64,000 nt of DNA, from the NCBI RefSeq assembly GCF_034627025.1, contig NZ_CP141048.1, positions 917,501 through 981,500 on the forward strand. Reading direction: 5' to 3'. Source of the DNA: Microvirga lotononidis. Its GTDB lineage: Bacteria; Pseudomonadota; Alphaproteobacteria; Rhizobiales; Beijerinckiaceae. The translations under genes were made by a program, and so were the position numbers. The notes below the pieces were generated by a model. It had not been told where the DNA came from. It worked only from the letters and a program-made list of their open reading frames with translations, and searched no databases. This document shows positions 1 to 11,891 of the stretch, piece by piece; the stretch's first letter is position 1, and every line of letters starts with the position of its first letter.

Positions 1-1063
<1,063 letters not shown>

Positions 1064-1237
1064 AGAATTTGATCTCGACTGTAGTCACTACGCAAATTGA
1101 CAGAGTCCATCTCACTCCAGGTCGCCCTGAAGCGGTGTACTCACCAAAGCATAGAACTGGTCGATGTCTATCCACCCGAACCCCAAAAGGTCCGGCGCAA
1201 GGACACCGCCGCCTACGCTTCTCTTCCCTCTCAACAA

Positions 1238-1250
1238 TGTCAAAGAACAA
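1238..1250 (-). promoter_or_regulatory. rRNA leader boxA-like antitermination element
   Basis: The minus strand reads TTGTTCTTTGACA, close to the boxA consensus (TGCTCTTTAACA) bound by NusB/NusE. It lies about 175 nt before the 16S 5' end, within the transcribed leader, where alphaproteobacterial rrn operons carry it. Confidence 0.65.
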
Positions 1251-1368
1251 CGCCGCCTCCTCCGGAGACAGCAAAACAACCACGCAGGCCCAACCGTCCC
1301 TACCAGGACAACCAGGCCCCGAAGCCGCTGGCCGCAGGATCCGTCCGAACCCCGCCGCCGATGAAGAG

Positions 1369-1397
1369 GTTCTAGCCGAACCCTCCGCTGCGGTCAA
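1369..1397 (-). promoter_or_regulatory. Probable rRNA operon promoter
   Basis: The minus strand has TTGACC at 1397-1392, a 17-nt spacer and TAGAAC at 1374-1369, followed by a GC-rich stretch. This is the housekeeping-sigma arrangement seen at alphaproteobacterial rrn promoters. It puts the start site about 300 nt before 16S, with boxA in between. The rest of 1064-1668 shows no convincing gene. Confidence 0.55.
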
Positions 1398-1668
1398 CAC
1401 CTTTTCGAAGAAAATCATTCGAAACCGGCACCCCGCCCCGCCCGTCCAGTATTCGGGCAAGCTTCCGCGGCCGCAGACAGCGTATTCGCCCTCCGCGTTG
1501 CGCTCATCCGACAGAACGAATGCTGTCCGGATGCTTCTCCATGGCGTCAGAGGAGCCGCAGGAACTGACCCAAGACTGGCGTTCATGGCTCGTGGCGTCG
1601 ATCCGGATCCCGCAGGAACCGCGATCGCGACCCGCCCGGCGGCATCCGAAGATCCCGGCCCAAACGGC

Positions 1669-1713
1669 GTCGGAAGAAAAATGAAGCCCGCCCGGCCACA
1701 AGCCGGCGGGGCT
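1669..1713 (-). terminator. Intrinsic terminator of the LOV kinase gene
   Basis: On the minus strand a GC-rich hairpin (arms 1702-1713 and 1685-1696, loop about 5 nt, one small internal mismatch) is followed by a T-rich run around 1674-1684. It lies about 130 nt past the stop of the LOV kinase and separates that gene from the rRNA operon. Confidence 0.6.
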
Positions 1714-1845
1714 GCGGATATGTCCCCTCCAAACCCGTTTGTCAACTCCCGATGCAGCAGGGTCCCAAGAGAGCGCCTACGCCGCCCAGCCGGTATCGGA
1801 CTCGGATCAAGTCAGTCTGCGATCGAAGTGCGGGAAAGCAGGCTT

Positions 1846-3606
1846 TCACCCCTCGTGCCGCGGCCCCTGCGGCGAACCCACCTTCGGAAGGTGCCGCGCC
1901 CGGCCACGGTTGTTGAGGGCTGTTCTGACCCGGTCCGCCAATTCGGAGCGGCGATACGGCTTGCCCAGGACGTCGGCTCCGACCGAAGCCTTTTCCTCCA
2001 TCAGCAGCTCATCGTTGTAGCCGGTCGTCAGGAGCACCCCGATGTCAGGGGCCCGCTCGCGCACGACATCGGCGAGCGCCAAGCCGTTCATGCCGCCCGG
2101 CATCACCAGATCGGTGAACAGCAGGTCGATCTTGTCGCCGGCTTTGCCGAAGACGGCGAGCGCTTCGTCGGCGTCCCTTGCAACCAGGACCTTGTATCCC
2201 AGGGCGGTAAGGTGCTCACGGGCGAGGTCCAGCACATCGTTGCTGTCCTCGACCACGAGGATCGTCTCCGCCTGCCCTCTGGGCTCCGTCAGCGGAAGCC
2301 CTGGGCTCGGCTGGTGCGACGCTTGCTCCTGGGCTCCCGCAGCCGGAAAGAGCATGCGGATCGTCGTGCCTGCCTTCCGCTCGCTTTCGATTTCCAGCCG
2401 GCCGAGCGATTGCTGCACGAAGCCGTGGACCATCGCGAGGCCGAGACCGGTCCCCCTCCCCTGCCCCTTGGTAGTGAAGAAGGGCTCCGTCGCCCGCTCC
2501 AGCACATGCGGCGGCATCCCCTCGCCTTCGTCCCGGATCGTGAGCGCCACATAATCCCCCGGCGGCAGGTGATGAGCGGCCGCATCACCGTTCAGGTGCA
2601 CTTTGGACGTGCCGATCGTGACGGTGCCACCCTTCGGCATGGCGTCACGGGCGTTGATCAGCACATTGAGCACGGCCATCTCCAGATGCACCGGATCGAC
2701 CAGCGCCAGCGGCACGCGAGGCCGCAGGCTGAGCTGCACCTCGATCTGAGGGCCGACCGAGTTCTCCAGTATCTCGCCGAACTCGACGATCAGATTGTTC
2801 AGGTTCGTCGGCTTCGGCTCCAGCCGTGTCTTGCGCGCGAAGGCCAGGAGCTGCTTCGTCAGCTTGGAACCCCGTTCGGCGGCCCGGCTGGCGTTCTCCA
2901 GGGGACGGCGCAGGGAATCGTCCTGGGTGCGGGAGAGCGCCAGCTCCAGGTTACCGGAAACCACCTGAAGCAGATTGTTGAAGTCATGAGCGAGGCCTGC
3001 CGTGAGCTGGCCGATGCTCTCCATCTTCTGCGCCTGGCGGAAGGCGGCTTCCGACGTCCGCCGCCGCGTCACGTCGAGCTGGGACGCGAAGAAGTAGAGA
3101 AGCTTCCCGTCCTTGTCGAAGACGGGGCCGATGAAACAAGCGTTCCAGAAGGGTGTTCCGTCCCGCTTGTAGTTGAGGAGCTCGACGGAGATGGCCCTTT
3201 GCTCGCGGACCGCATTGCGCAGTTCGGCCACGGCCTCCTTGTCCGTCAGGGCGCCCTGGAGGAAGCGACAATTGCGCCCGAGCACCTCCTCTTCCGTATA
3301 TCCGGTCAGATCCTGGAAGGCCCGGTTGGCGAAGGCGATGGGATTGTCCGGAAGATTTGGATCCGTGAGGATCATCGGCATCCGGGTCATCTCGATCGCG
3401 GCGAAGAACACATTGCTGCGGTCGTCGAGACCCGGCTCGCTGATCCTCGCCTCCTGCCAGTGATGAACACCAGGTCCGCCTGTGGGATTGTAGGAGGCAT
3501 GCTCATGCTCGCCCGCGGCAGGGCGACCGACGCTCTGGCCTCCACCTTGGATATCGGCCTCGTTCCTCGATACACCCTGCTTTTTGTCGATCTGATCGTG
3601 ACTCAT
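1846..3606 (-). CDS. LOV-domain hybrid histidine kinase with receiver domain (putative blue-light sensor)
   Basis: 586-aa cytoplasmic two-component sensor. Residues about 65-180 form a LOV-type PAS domain with the flavin-adduct motif GRNCRFLQG (Cys113). A HisKA domain follows with H-box LAHDFNN (His207), then an HATPase with N318, DEGEGM (359-364) and GTGLGL (385-390). The C-terminal receiver (about 448-565) carries Asp499 in FTDLVMPG. In this family blue light forms a flavin-cysteine adduct that changes kinase output; the attached receiver may pass phosphate on or act as an off switch. ATG 3606 is preceded by AAGG at a suitable distance. It is a single gene with its own terminator. The neighbouring sensor kinases and NepR-like gene suggest a link to the general stress response, which is inference. 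Confidence 0.9.
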   Translation of the reverse strand: MSHDQIDKKQGVSRNEADIQGGGQSVGRPAAGEHEHASYNPTGGPGVHHWQEARISEPGLDDRSNVFFAAIEMTRMPMILTDPNLPDNPIAFANRAFQDLTGYTEEEVLGRNCRFLQGALTDKEAVAELRNAVREQRAISVELLNYKRDGTPFWNACFIGPVFDKDGKLLYFFASQLDVTRRRTSEAAFRQAQKMESIGQLTAGLAHDFNNLLQVVSGNLELALSRTQDDSLRRPLENASRAAERGSKLTKQLLAFARKTRLEPKPTNLNNLIVEFGEILENSVGPQIEVQLSLRPRVPLALVDPVHLEMAVLNVLINARDAMPKGGTVTIGTSKVHLNGDAAAHHLPPGDYVALTIRDEGEGMPPHVLERATEPFFTTKGQGRGTGLGLAMVHGFVQQSLGRLEIESERKAGTTIRMLFPAAGAQEQASHQPSPGLPLTEPRGQAETILVVEDSNDVLDLAREHLTALGYKVLVARDADEALAVFGKAGDKIDLLFTDLVMPGGMNGLALADVVRERAPDIGVLLTTGYNDELLMEEKASVGADVLGKPYRRSELADRVRTALNNRGRARHLPKVGSPQGPRHEG

Positions 3607-3708
3607 AAAGACCTTGCGACCCGGCTCGACCTGGGTCTCGCCTCATGATTGTAAACATCCGGGAACTGGCAATCGTCACCAGCCGGCATGGCACCCGGAC
3701 AAGAGCCA

Positions 3709-6644
<2,936 letters not shown>

Positions 6645-6645
<1 letters not shown>

Positions 6646-6863
6646 TACCCGCAAGCCTGGTCCGAGGGCCGTGCCGCCCTGTTGCGCTGGTTCTGGCGCT
6701 CCAGCCTCTGGAACAGACGCAGGCTCACCCGGACCGCCTCGCCCATATCCCGATGACGGCTAGACCTATTCTGCGCGCGAATGAACAGGGCCGGTTCCGC
6801 CGTGAGCGAGACGTTGTGGGTCGGATCGAAGGGCATGAAGACAAGTCCAGTGAGAGAGGGCAT
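6645..6863 (-). CDS. Small hypothetical protein, possibly coupled to the downstream hybrid kinase
   Basis: 72-codon frame whose TAA stop overlaps the ATG of the hybrid kinase (TAATG). Codon choice is GC-rich at third positions through most of its length, as in neighbouring genes. The N-terminal half (LVFMPFDPTHNVSL) looks protein-like and the C-terminal half is Arg/Gln-rich. I do not recognise a family. The ribosome-binding site is weak. It may be a small protein, a leader peptide, or a chance frame; the start-stop overlap is the main support. Confidence 0.4.
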
Positions 6864-7000
6864 CTAGATGTCACGCCTAGCCAATCAAGAGAGCGCGAAT
6901 GCGTCACAAAGGCCGAGGCAGACCGGCTTTCGCCCGTCAGGCGCAGGCGCGAAGCCGCGATGGGTAGTCACCCGAGCCTCACTCAGATCCCCTGAGACAT

Positions 7001-8044
7001 TCAATACTCCGGCACGAGCCTTTCCTCGACGAGAGGAATATCCATGTGGCAGGACAATCCCTCGCGATCATAGGCGATGCTGATCGTCGCATGGCACTGA
7101 TGCGTCAAAACCCGATGCAGCAACGTCGAGCCGAAACCCTTTCGACTGGGCTTCTCGACAGGTGGACCGCCGCGCTCCAGCCATTTGATGTCGAGGCGGC
7201 GCCCCGCTTCCCGATCACGCACGGCCCACACCACGGAAATCTGCCCGCCCGGAACCGAGAGCGCCCCGTGTTTCGCCGCATTCGTCGTCAACTCATGCAC
7301 AGCCATACCGATCGGCACTGCGAGATCGGCCGAAAGCTCAACGGGTGGCCCGTCCAGGGTGATCCGCCGCTGTGCGCCGTCATCGTAATGGGACAGCTCA
7401 TTCCTGAACATCTCGATCAGCGGCGCCGTCTGCCAGTAATCCTCCGTCAGGAGATTGTGCGTATTGGACAGGGACACGATCCGGTCCGAGAACGAATTGT
7501 AGAATTCGTCGACCGAGCGCGTGGAACGGGCCGTGGCTCCAAGCAGGCCCTGTACCGTCGCAAGCGTATTCTTGACCCGGTGATGCAGCTCGCGGATCAG
7601 CAGGGCCTGACGTTCATGCGTCCGCTGGCGCTCCTCGAGATGGGCCTCGACCTCCCTCTGCCTCTGGCGCGCGCGCAGCGCCGAACGTACGGCATTCACC
7701 AGGACTGTCGGATGGAACGGACGCTCCAGCACCGTCACGTTGCCGAGCAACTCGGTCAGGTGCTCGACCGGCGAGCCGCCGCGATGGGTCAGCAGAATGA
7801 ACGGAAAATCGGACCAGGGTGGCTGCCGTTCGACCCAGGCGGCAAGCTCCCGCCGGTCGGCGCTGAGCAGAGCCTCCTCGGTGATCACCCCGCAGGCTGC
7901 CGCATCCAACCCCGCAACGAGTGTCTCGGGACTGGAGCAGATAGTGGCTTTGATTCCGACTTCGCCGAGAATGGCCGCTGCCACCACGCCGTCCCGCCCG
8001 TGCGGGGCAAGGATCAGCACGGATACCTCATCGGCCTGCGTCAT
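7001..8044 (-). CDS. HWE-family histidine kinase with degenerate receiver-like N-terminus
   Basis: 347-aa kinase. The N-terminal about 125 residues resemble a receiver fold, but the usual phospho-acceptor Asp position reads GVITEEAL, so it is probably a pseudo-receiver. The H-box is ELHHRVKN (His155), followed by an HWE-type catalytic part with HELTTNAAKHG and the W-x-E and GFGSTLL signatures that define the HWE class. Such kinases often feed single-domain receivers or the PhyR stress regulator. ATG 8044 lies inside the 3' end of the KaiC-like gene (17-nt overlap), so the two are co-transcribed and probably translationally coupled. An in-frame start at 8056 is possible. Confidence 0.87.
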   Translation of the reverse strand: MTQADEVSVLILAPHGRDGVVAAAILGEVGIKATICSSPETLVAGLDAAACGVITEEALLSADRRELAAWVERQPPWSDFPFILLTHRGGSPVEHLTELLGNVTVLERPFHPTVLVNAVRSALRARQRQREVEAHLEERQRTHERQALLIRELHHRVKNTLATVQGLLGATARSTRSVDEFYNSFSDRIVSLSNTHNLLTEDYWQTAPLIEMFRNELSHYDDGAQRRITLDGPPVELSADLAVPIGMAVHELTTNAAKHGALSVPGGQISVVWAVRDREAGRRLDIKWLERGGPPVEKPSRKGFGSTLLHRVLTHQCHATISIAYDREGLSCHMDIPLVEERLVPEY

Positions 8045-9545
8045 CGTCGGTCTCACGCTCCTCGAGAAGCGAGGCGCGTCGGCCCTCGAATGTCGGTACG
8101 CCTGTCAACACACCCCGGAACTGCTCCAGTGGCGGACCAACGCGCAAGCCCTGGCTGTCGATCCGAAATTCGCGGATCGTATCTTCGTGCGGGCCCGTGC
8201 GCCGTTTAACCACCGACAACGCTCTCCGGATCCGCCCGTCGGCCTCGAAGAACCGAAGCAACACGACAGCATCGCTCAGGTAGGTCAGATCGATCGGCGA
8301 GACCATGTGGCCGACCATGCCGTGCTGTGCCAGGATCAGGATCGTCACAACGCCTTGCTGGTTCAGATAGGTGAGCAGCTCGTGCATCTGAAGCACGATG
8401 AAGGGCTGCTCCGGCATGGCATTCAGGTACCCGGTCAGGCTGTCGATCAGCACGACCTTGGCACCTCCCTGCTCTACGGCATCCCGCACCCGGCCCGAGA
8501 ACTCACCGGGTGAGACATTGGCCGGATCGATCTGCTCGATCCGCAATCGTCCTGACTCCACATGAGCCGTCAGGTCGAAGCCGACCCCCATTGCCCTTTG
8601 CATCAGGATACCGGTCGTCTCGTCGAAGCTGACCATCAAGGCCGGCTCACCGCGCTCCAGGGCGGCCCAGAGATAGCCGAGCGCGAGCGTGGACTTGCCC
8701 GCGCCCGAAGGGCCGACAACCAGGGTACTCGTCCCCCGGCTCAACCCTCCGCCAAGAAGGGTATCGAGTTCACCGATGTTGCTGGGGATTGTTTCGAGTG
8801 CGAACGACGTATGGTGATCGGATGCCACGAGGCGAGGGAAGATCCGCAGCCCGCCCCGTTGGATGACGAGATCGTGATAGCCGCCCCGGAAGGCGGTTCC
8901 GCGCATCTTGGTGACACTGAGCCGGCGCCGCTCCGCCCCATAGGCTGGAACAACCTGCTCGAGACGGATGACGGCATGACTGATCGAGTGCAGGTTGAGA
9001 TCGTCCTGCTCGGATGTAAGGTCGTCGAGCATCAGCACAGTGGCATCGTTGAGCAGGAAATAGCTCTTCAAGGCCAGAACCTGCCGCCGATAGCGCAAGG
9101 AACCCTGGGACAGCAGCCGGATCTCGGACAGGGAGTCGAACACGACCCGACTCGGCTTCACCCGTTCGATCTCCGCCAGTGCCATGCGGACTGTCTCACC
9201 GAGTTCCAGATCAGACGAGTAGACGAGACTCTGTTGCTGCTGCGGGTCGAGACTCAGTTCCGGTGGCACCAGTTCGAAGATCTCGATACCGTCCAGGGCC
9301 CAGCCATGACGCGAGGCGACGGACAGGAGTTCACGCTTGCTCTCGGACAGGGTGATGTAGAGGCAACGTTCCCCCTGCTCTGCCCCGGCAAGGAGAAACT
9401 GCATCCCCAGCGTCGTCTTTCCCGAGCCGGGCCGCCCCTCGATGAGGTGAGCGCGGTTGGCGGCATACCCGCCGGCGAGAATATCGTCGAGGCCGGGAAC
9501 CCCGGTCGGAACCGGGGCGGCATCGGAATGCGACGGTAACGTCAT
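8028..9545 (-). CDS. KaiC-like double RecA-domain ATPase
   Basis: 505-aa protein with two tandem KaiC/RecA domains. Walker A motifs are GRPGSGKTT (37-45) and GPSGAGKST (278-286); the second domain also has VVLIDSLTG (364-372) as Walker B. This is the cyanobacterial KaiC size and layout. By my alignment the Ser431/Thr432 autophosphorylation pair is replaced by Thr-Tyr (around 421-422). The catalytic double Glu is Ser-Glu in the first domain and Asp-Glu in the second. No kaiA or kaiB is nearby; the partner is the overlapping HWE kinase gene, an arrangement found in non-cyanobacterial KaiC systems that act as signalling or timing modules rather than proven clocks. The start is ATG 9545 with a weak ribosome-binding site. 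Confidence 0.88.
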   Translation of the reverse strand: MTLPSHSDAAPVPTGVPGLDDILAGGYAANRAHLIEGRPGSGKTTLGMQFLLAGAEQGERCLYITLSESKRELLSVASRHGWALDGIEIFELVPPELSLDPQQQQSLVYSSDLELGETVRMALAEIERVKPSRVVFDSLSEIRLLSQGSLRYRRQVLALKSYFLLNDATVLMLDDLTSEQDDLNLHSISHAVIRLEQVVPAYGAERRRLSVTKMRGTAFRGGYHDLVIQRGGLRIFPRLVASDHHTSFALETIPSNIGELDTLLGGGLSRGTSTLVVGPSGAGKSTLALGYLWAALERGEPALMVSFDETTGILMQRAMGVGFDLTAHVESGRLRIEQIDPANVSPGEFSGRVRDAVEQGGAKVVLIDSLTGYLNAMPEQPFIVLQMHELLTYLNQQGVVTILILAQHGMVGHMVSPIDLTYLSDAVVLLRFFEADGRIRRALSVVKRRTGPHEDTIREFRIDSQGLRVGPPLEQFRGVLTGVPTFEGRRASLLEERETDDDAGR

Positions 9546-9795
9546 GGAAGTCTCAACGGGTCAACTGTTTCGATCACGTCCGAGTCAACGCCTCAGTCCC
9601 ATGCTGCTCAACGATCCGACGTTCAGCTCAGCGATACGATGTGACCCTCATGAGGAGGCGCTAGCATGATCTTGTAGATAGGAGCCGCGGACCTGTCTGT
9701 CCACATGTGCACACATCGCCAAGGTTATGTTCACAGTTGAACGTAAGTTGCTCTTGTGCGTTGGACCAGCCGAAGCCATGGAGGAAGGACGCCCA

Positions 9796-10605
9796 ATGCA
9801 GCCTGCCACGATCCCATCACGCCTCAGGGAAAGGATTGCCGGCAACAATCTTCTGAGTGCCCTCAGACCTGAAGACCTGGCCATCGTGGCGCCTTCGCTT
9901 CAGGAATGGGAGGGAGAAGCCGGATCGAAGCTTTACCAGCCTGGAGACGAGGTCAGGTTCGTCTACTTCCCCTGTGGGCCCAGCCTGGTCTCGTTCGTGG
10001 TAGAGCTCGAGGAAGGTCTCACGGTGGAAACGGCCCTGATCGGGCGCGAGGGAGCGGTCGGCGGGATCGTGAGCCAGGGACGCCTTCCGGCCTATGCCCG
10101 TTCCGAAGTCCAGTTCCCAGGTCCGTTCCTGCGCTTATCGACTGCGGATCTCGAGGAGTTCGAAACCCGGTCGCCTAGCCTGAGGCATCTGTTCGCCCGC
10201 TACGCGGATTGCATGCTGGCGCAGGTCTTCCAGTCTGTGGCGTGCAATGCGGTTCATACGATCGAGCAGCGCACTGTGAAATGGCTGCTGGCGGCGATCG
10301 ACCGAACGGGCGACCATGACATTCCCCTGACCCAGGAACAGCTGGCCAGCATGATGGGCGTCGGACGAAGCTATGTCAGCCGCGTTATTCAGTCCTTAAA
10401 GCGCCGGCATTTGCTGGAGACGCGCAGAGGCGGCGTCCGTGTCCGGGACATGGACAGGTTGGATGGCCTGTCATGCGGGTGCAACAATGCTCTTCGCCGC
10501 CATTTCGAACAGGTGCTGGCGGGCGTCTATCCCACGGTCGAGGAGAGTTCGGCTCAGAAGGCAGCAGCAGGTAGCAGGCACCCTGGCTCAAGGATGAAGG
10601 CCTGA
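9796..10605 (+). CDS. Crp/Fnr-family transcriptional regulator
   Basis: 269-aa regulator. A cyclic-nucleotide-binding-type beta barrel spans about 20-140 and a Crp-type winged helix-turn-helix about 165-235 (LTQEQLASMMGVGRSYVSRV). It lacks the Fnr N-terminal cysteine cluster, so it is not an oxygen-sensing Fnr by sequence; a Cys-rich CGCNN patch sits after the HTH. The ATG at 9796 is preceded by GAGGAAGGA at good spacing, which favours it over longer in-frame starts from 9727. It is transcribed divergently from the KaiC-like gene across about 250 bp. Hyphomicrobiales carry many such regulators with unknown ligands. Confidence 0.85.
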   Translation: MQPATIPSRLRERIAGNNLLSALRPEDLAIVAPSLQEWEGEAGSKLYQPGDEVRFVYFPCGPSLVSFVVELEEGLTVETALIGREGAVGGIVSQGRLPAYARSEVQFPGPFLRLSTADLEEFETRSPSLRHLFARYADCMLAQVFQSVACNAVHTIEQRTVKWLLAAIDRTGDHDIPLTQEQLASMMGVGRSYVSRVIQSLKRRHLLETRRGGVRVRDMDRLDGLSCGCNNALRRHFEQVLAGVYPTVEESSAQKAAAGSRHPGSRMKA

Positions 10606-10697
10606 CGCGCTTTCACCCTCCTGCGGCAGGGCGCATTGGAAGCACGTGACCTCTGCAAGGGGCCGGCGCATCATCAAGGCCGGCACGCTGCGCGAGC

Positions 10698-10716
10698 CGC
10701 CCGGGCAAGCCGGGCG
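10698..10716. terminator. GC-rich hairpin between convergent genes
   Basis: Arms CGCCCGG (10698-10704) and CCGGGCG (10710-10716) with a 5-nt loop lie between the convergent Crp-family gene and the Pro-rich exported protein gene. There is no T-run, so termination activity is uncertain. Confidence 0.35.
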
Positions 10717-10735
10717 TGCTCTGCTCGATGAACCG

Positions 10736-11356
10736 TTATCGCGAACGCGAGTCCTTTCGGCTCTTGAACCTGTTCACGCTTCCCGTGGTCGAGACATCAT
10801 TCGTGTTGGAAGCAAGCATGCCGCCGGATTTCACCGCATCCGTATTCCACGCGATGTTTTCTGCCGGGAGCAGATGAGCAACGAGCTTTCGTGTCTCACG
10901 GGACAGGTGCTTGCCTGCCTGGGCCAGGGGCTTGAAGTCCGCAAGCTTGTGCGCCTCCCCCGGTCGGCCGGTAAATACGCGCAATCCATCGGGAAACATC
11001 ACCATGTCACCTGGACGCAAGGTGCTGTCGGCCAGAAGCGCCGGAACAGGATTGGCAATTTCGCCGATCGGCTTGGGCTCGACGGGTTTCTTGATCTCCG
11101 GCTGCTCCAGAACGACGGGCTTCGGCCGTGGCCGAGGCTTCTGGTAGGATCGTTCAAGTCCCTGATCGGGCTGGTACCCAAAGGATTGAGCCGGCGGGGG
11201 CGGCGGGGCAGCAGGTTGGGTGAGTGCCTGGAGGAATGCGAAAATCCCCTCGGCGTGGGCCGGTACGCTTCCCGCCGCTACCGGGAGGATCAGAGCCAGA
11301 GCCAATATGCTTCCAGGCTTCGCCCGTGTTGAAAGTGGCATTCTGAGCTTCAGCAT
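10736..11356 (-). CDS. Exported proline-rich protein, EcfG-promoter associated
   Basis: 206-aa protein of unknown function. An N-terminal signal peptide is visible (basic start, hydrophobic stretch about 16-32, cleavage near AHA-EG). A Pro-rich segment follows (about 48-100, including a PPPPP run and repeated Lys-Pro pairs), then a more globular tail containing DSTLRPGDMVMFPDGLRVF. This fits a periplasmic or cell-envelope protein. The ATG at 11356 follows AGGAGG by 6 nt. The start codon lies 27 nt downstream of an excellent EcfG-type promoter (11383-11407), so I infer induction in the general stress response. I recognise no enzyme motif. Confidence 0.75.
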   Translation of the reverse strand: MLKLRMPLSTRAKPGSILALALILPVAAGSVPAHAEGIFAFLQALTQPAAPPPPPAQSFGYQPDQGLERSYQKPRPRPKPVVLEQPEIKKPVEPKPIGEIANPVPALLADSTLRPGDMVMFPDGLRVFTGRPGEAHKLADFKPLAQAGKHLSRETRKLVAHLLPAENIAWNTDAVKSGGMLASNTNDVSTTGSVNRFKSRKDSRSR

Positions 11357-11382
11357 CCCCGGCCTCCTACGATGATGGAAGC

Positions 11383-11407
11383 AACGTGGCTAAGCTCCTC
11401 ACGTTCC
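11383..11407 (-). promoter_or_regulatory. EcfG (general stress sigma factor) promoter for the exported Pro-rich protein
   Basis: On the minus strand GGAAC (11407-11403), a 16-nt spacer and CGTT (11386-11383) match the alphaproteobacterial EcfG consensus GGAAC-N16/17-CGTT exactly. It sits 27 nt upstream of the start codon of the Pro-rich protein gene. Confidence 0.75.
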
Positions 11408-11465
11408 TGTTACTCCGCTACAAACGCAAAATAAACATAAGTTATAAGAATATGCGGATTGGGCC

Positions 11466-11490
11466 GGAACGGTCTGTCGCGAAATCAGTT
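11466..11490 (+). promoter_or_regulatory. EcfG-type promoter for the NepR-like gene
   Basis: On the plus strand GGAAC (11466-11470), a 16-nt spacer and AGTT (11487-11490) match the EcfG consensus except for the first base of the -10 element. It lies about 42 nt upstream of the NepR-like start and diverges from the perfect EcfG promoter at 11383-11407. Confidence 0.62.
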
Positions 11491-11531
11491 GAATTCGCAC
11501 TTCGAAAGTAAGGCGACTGGTGGGGATACCG

Positions 11532-11750
11532 ATGGAGTCTGGAGCTGACGAGGACTGGCCTGAAGGCCATATCATCGTTGTGCCTCATGCATGGCGGGAC
11601 GACGATCTCTGGAACGACATGCAGGCCGAAGCCCAGGAGCGGATCGGCACGACATTATGCGAGATGTACGCTGAATTCCTTCAGCAGCCACTCCCTCCAG
11701 GTTTGCAGAAAGCGATCCTGTCGCTCGAGTCGGGATCGAAGACGCACTGA
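11532..11750 (+). CDS. NepR-like anti-sigma factor
   Basis: 72-aa protein. Its second half (about 30-68; IGTTLCEMYAEFLQQPLP) fits the NepR helix pattern, in which a small amphipathic protein holds the stress sigma factor EcfG and is titrated away by phosphorylated PhyR. The acidic N-terminus (ESGADEDW) is variable in the family. ATG 11532 has GGTGGGG just upstream; GTG at 11520 is possible. Unlike the canonical locus, no phyR or ecfG lies next to it, so it is probably a second, orphan NepR paralog. Its own EcfG-type promoter suggests negative feedback on the stress response. Assignment rests on pattern similarity over a short protein. Confidence 0.65.
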   Translation: MESGADEDWPEGHIIVVPHAWRDDDLWNDMQAEAQERIGTTLCEMYAEFLQQPLPPGLQKAILSLESGSKTH

Positions 11751-11891
11751 TATTCTTACCGAGGCCTCGGGAGAGGACAGGACAGCAAGGTGTTATGGCG
11801 GCGACATCGGTCAGCGCAGAACCACGTCCTGTCACCGCATCGGGTCTACCCTCCGCCAAAGGCCGCCTTTAGGCGCTCTGCTTGCGAGCCC

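Noticed and set aside
1717..1745. Second rrn-like promoter on the minus strand (TTGACA-N17-CATATC)
   Set aside because: Its start site would fall inside the terminator hairpin at 1685-1713, so it is unlikely to feed the rRNA operon.
9546..9610. EcfG promoter for the KaiC-like gene
   Set aside because: The minus strand has GGGAC, not GGAAC, and no CGTT at 16-17 nt.
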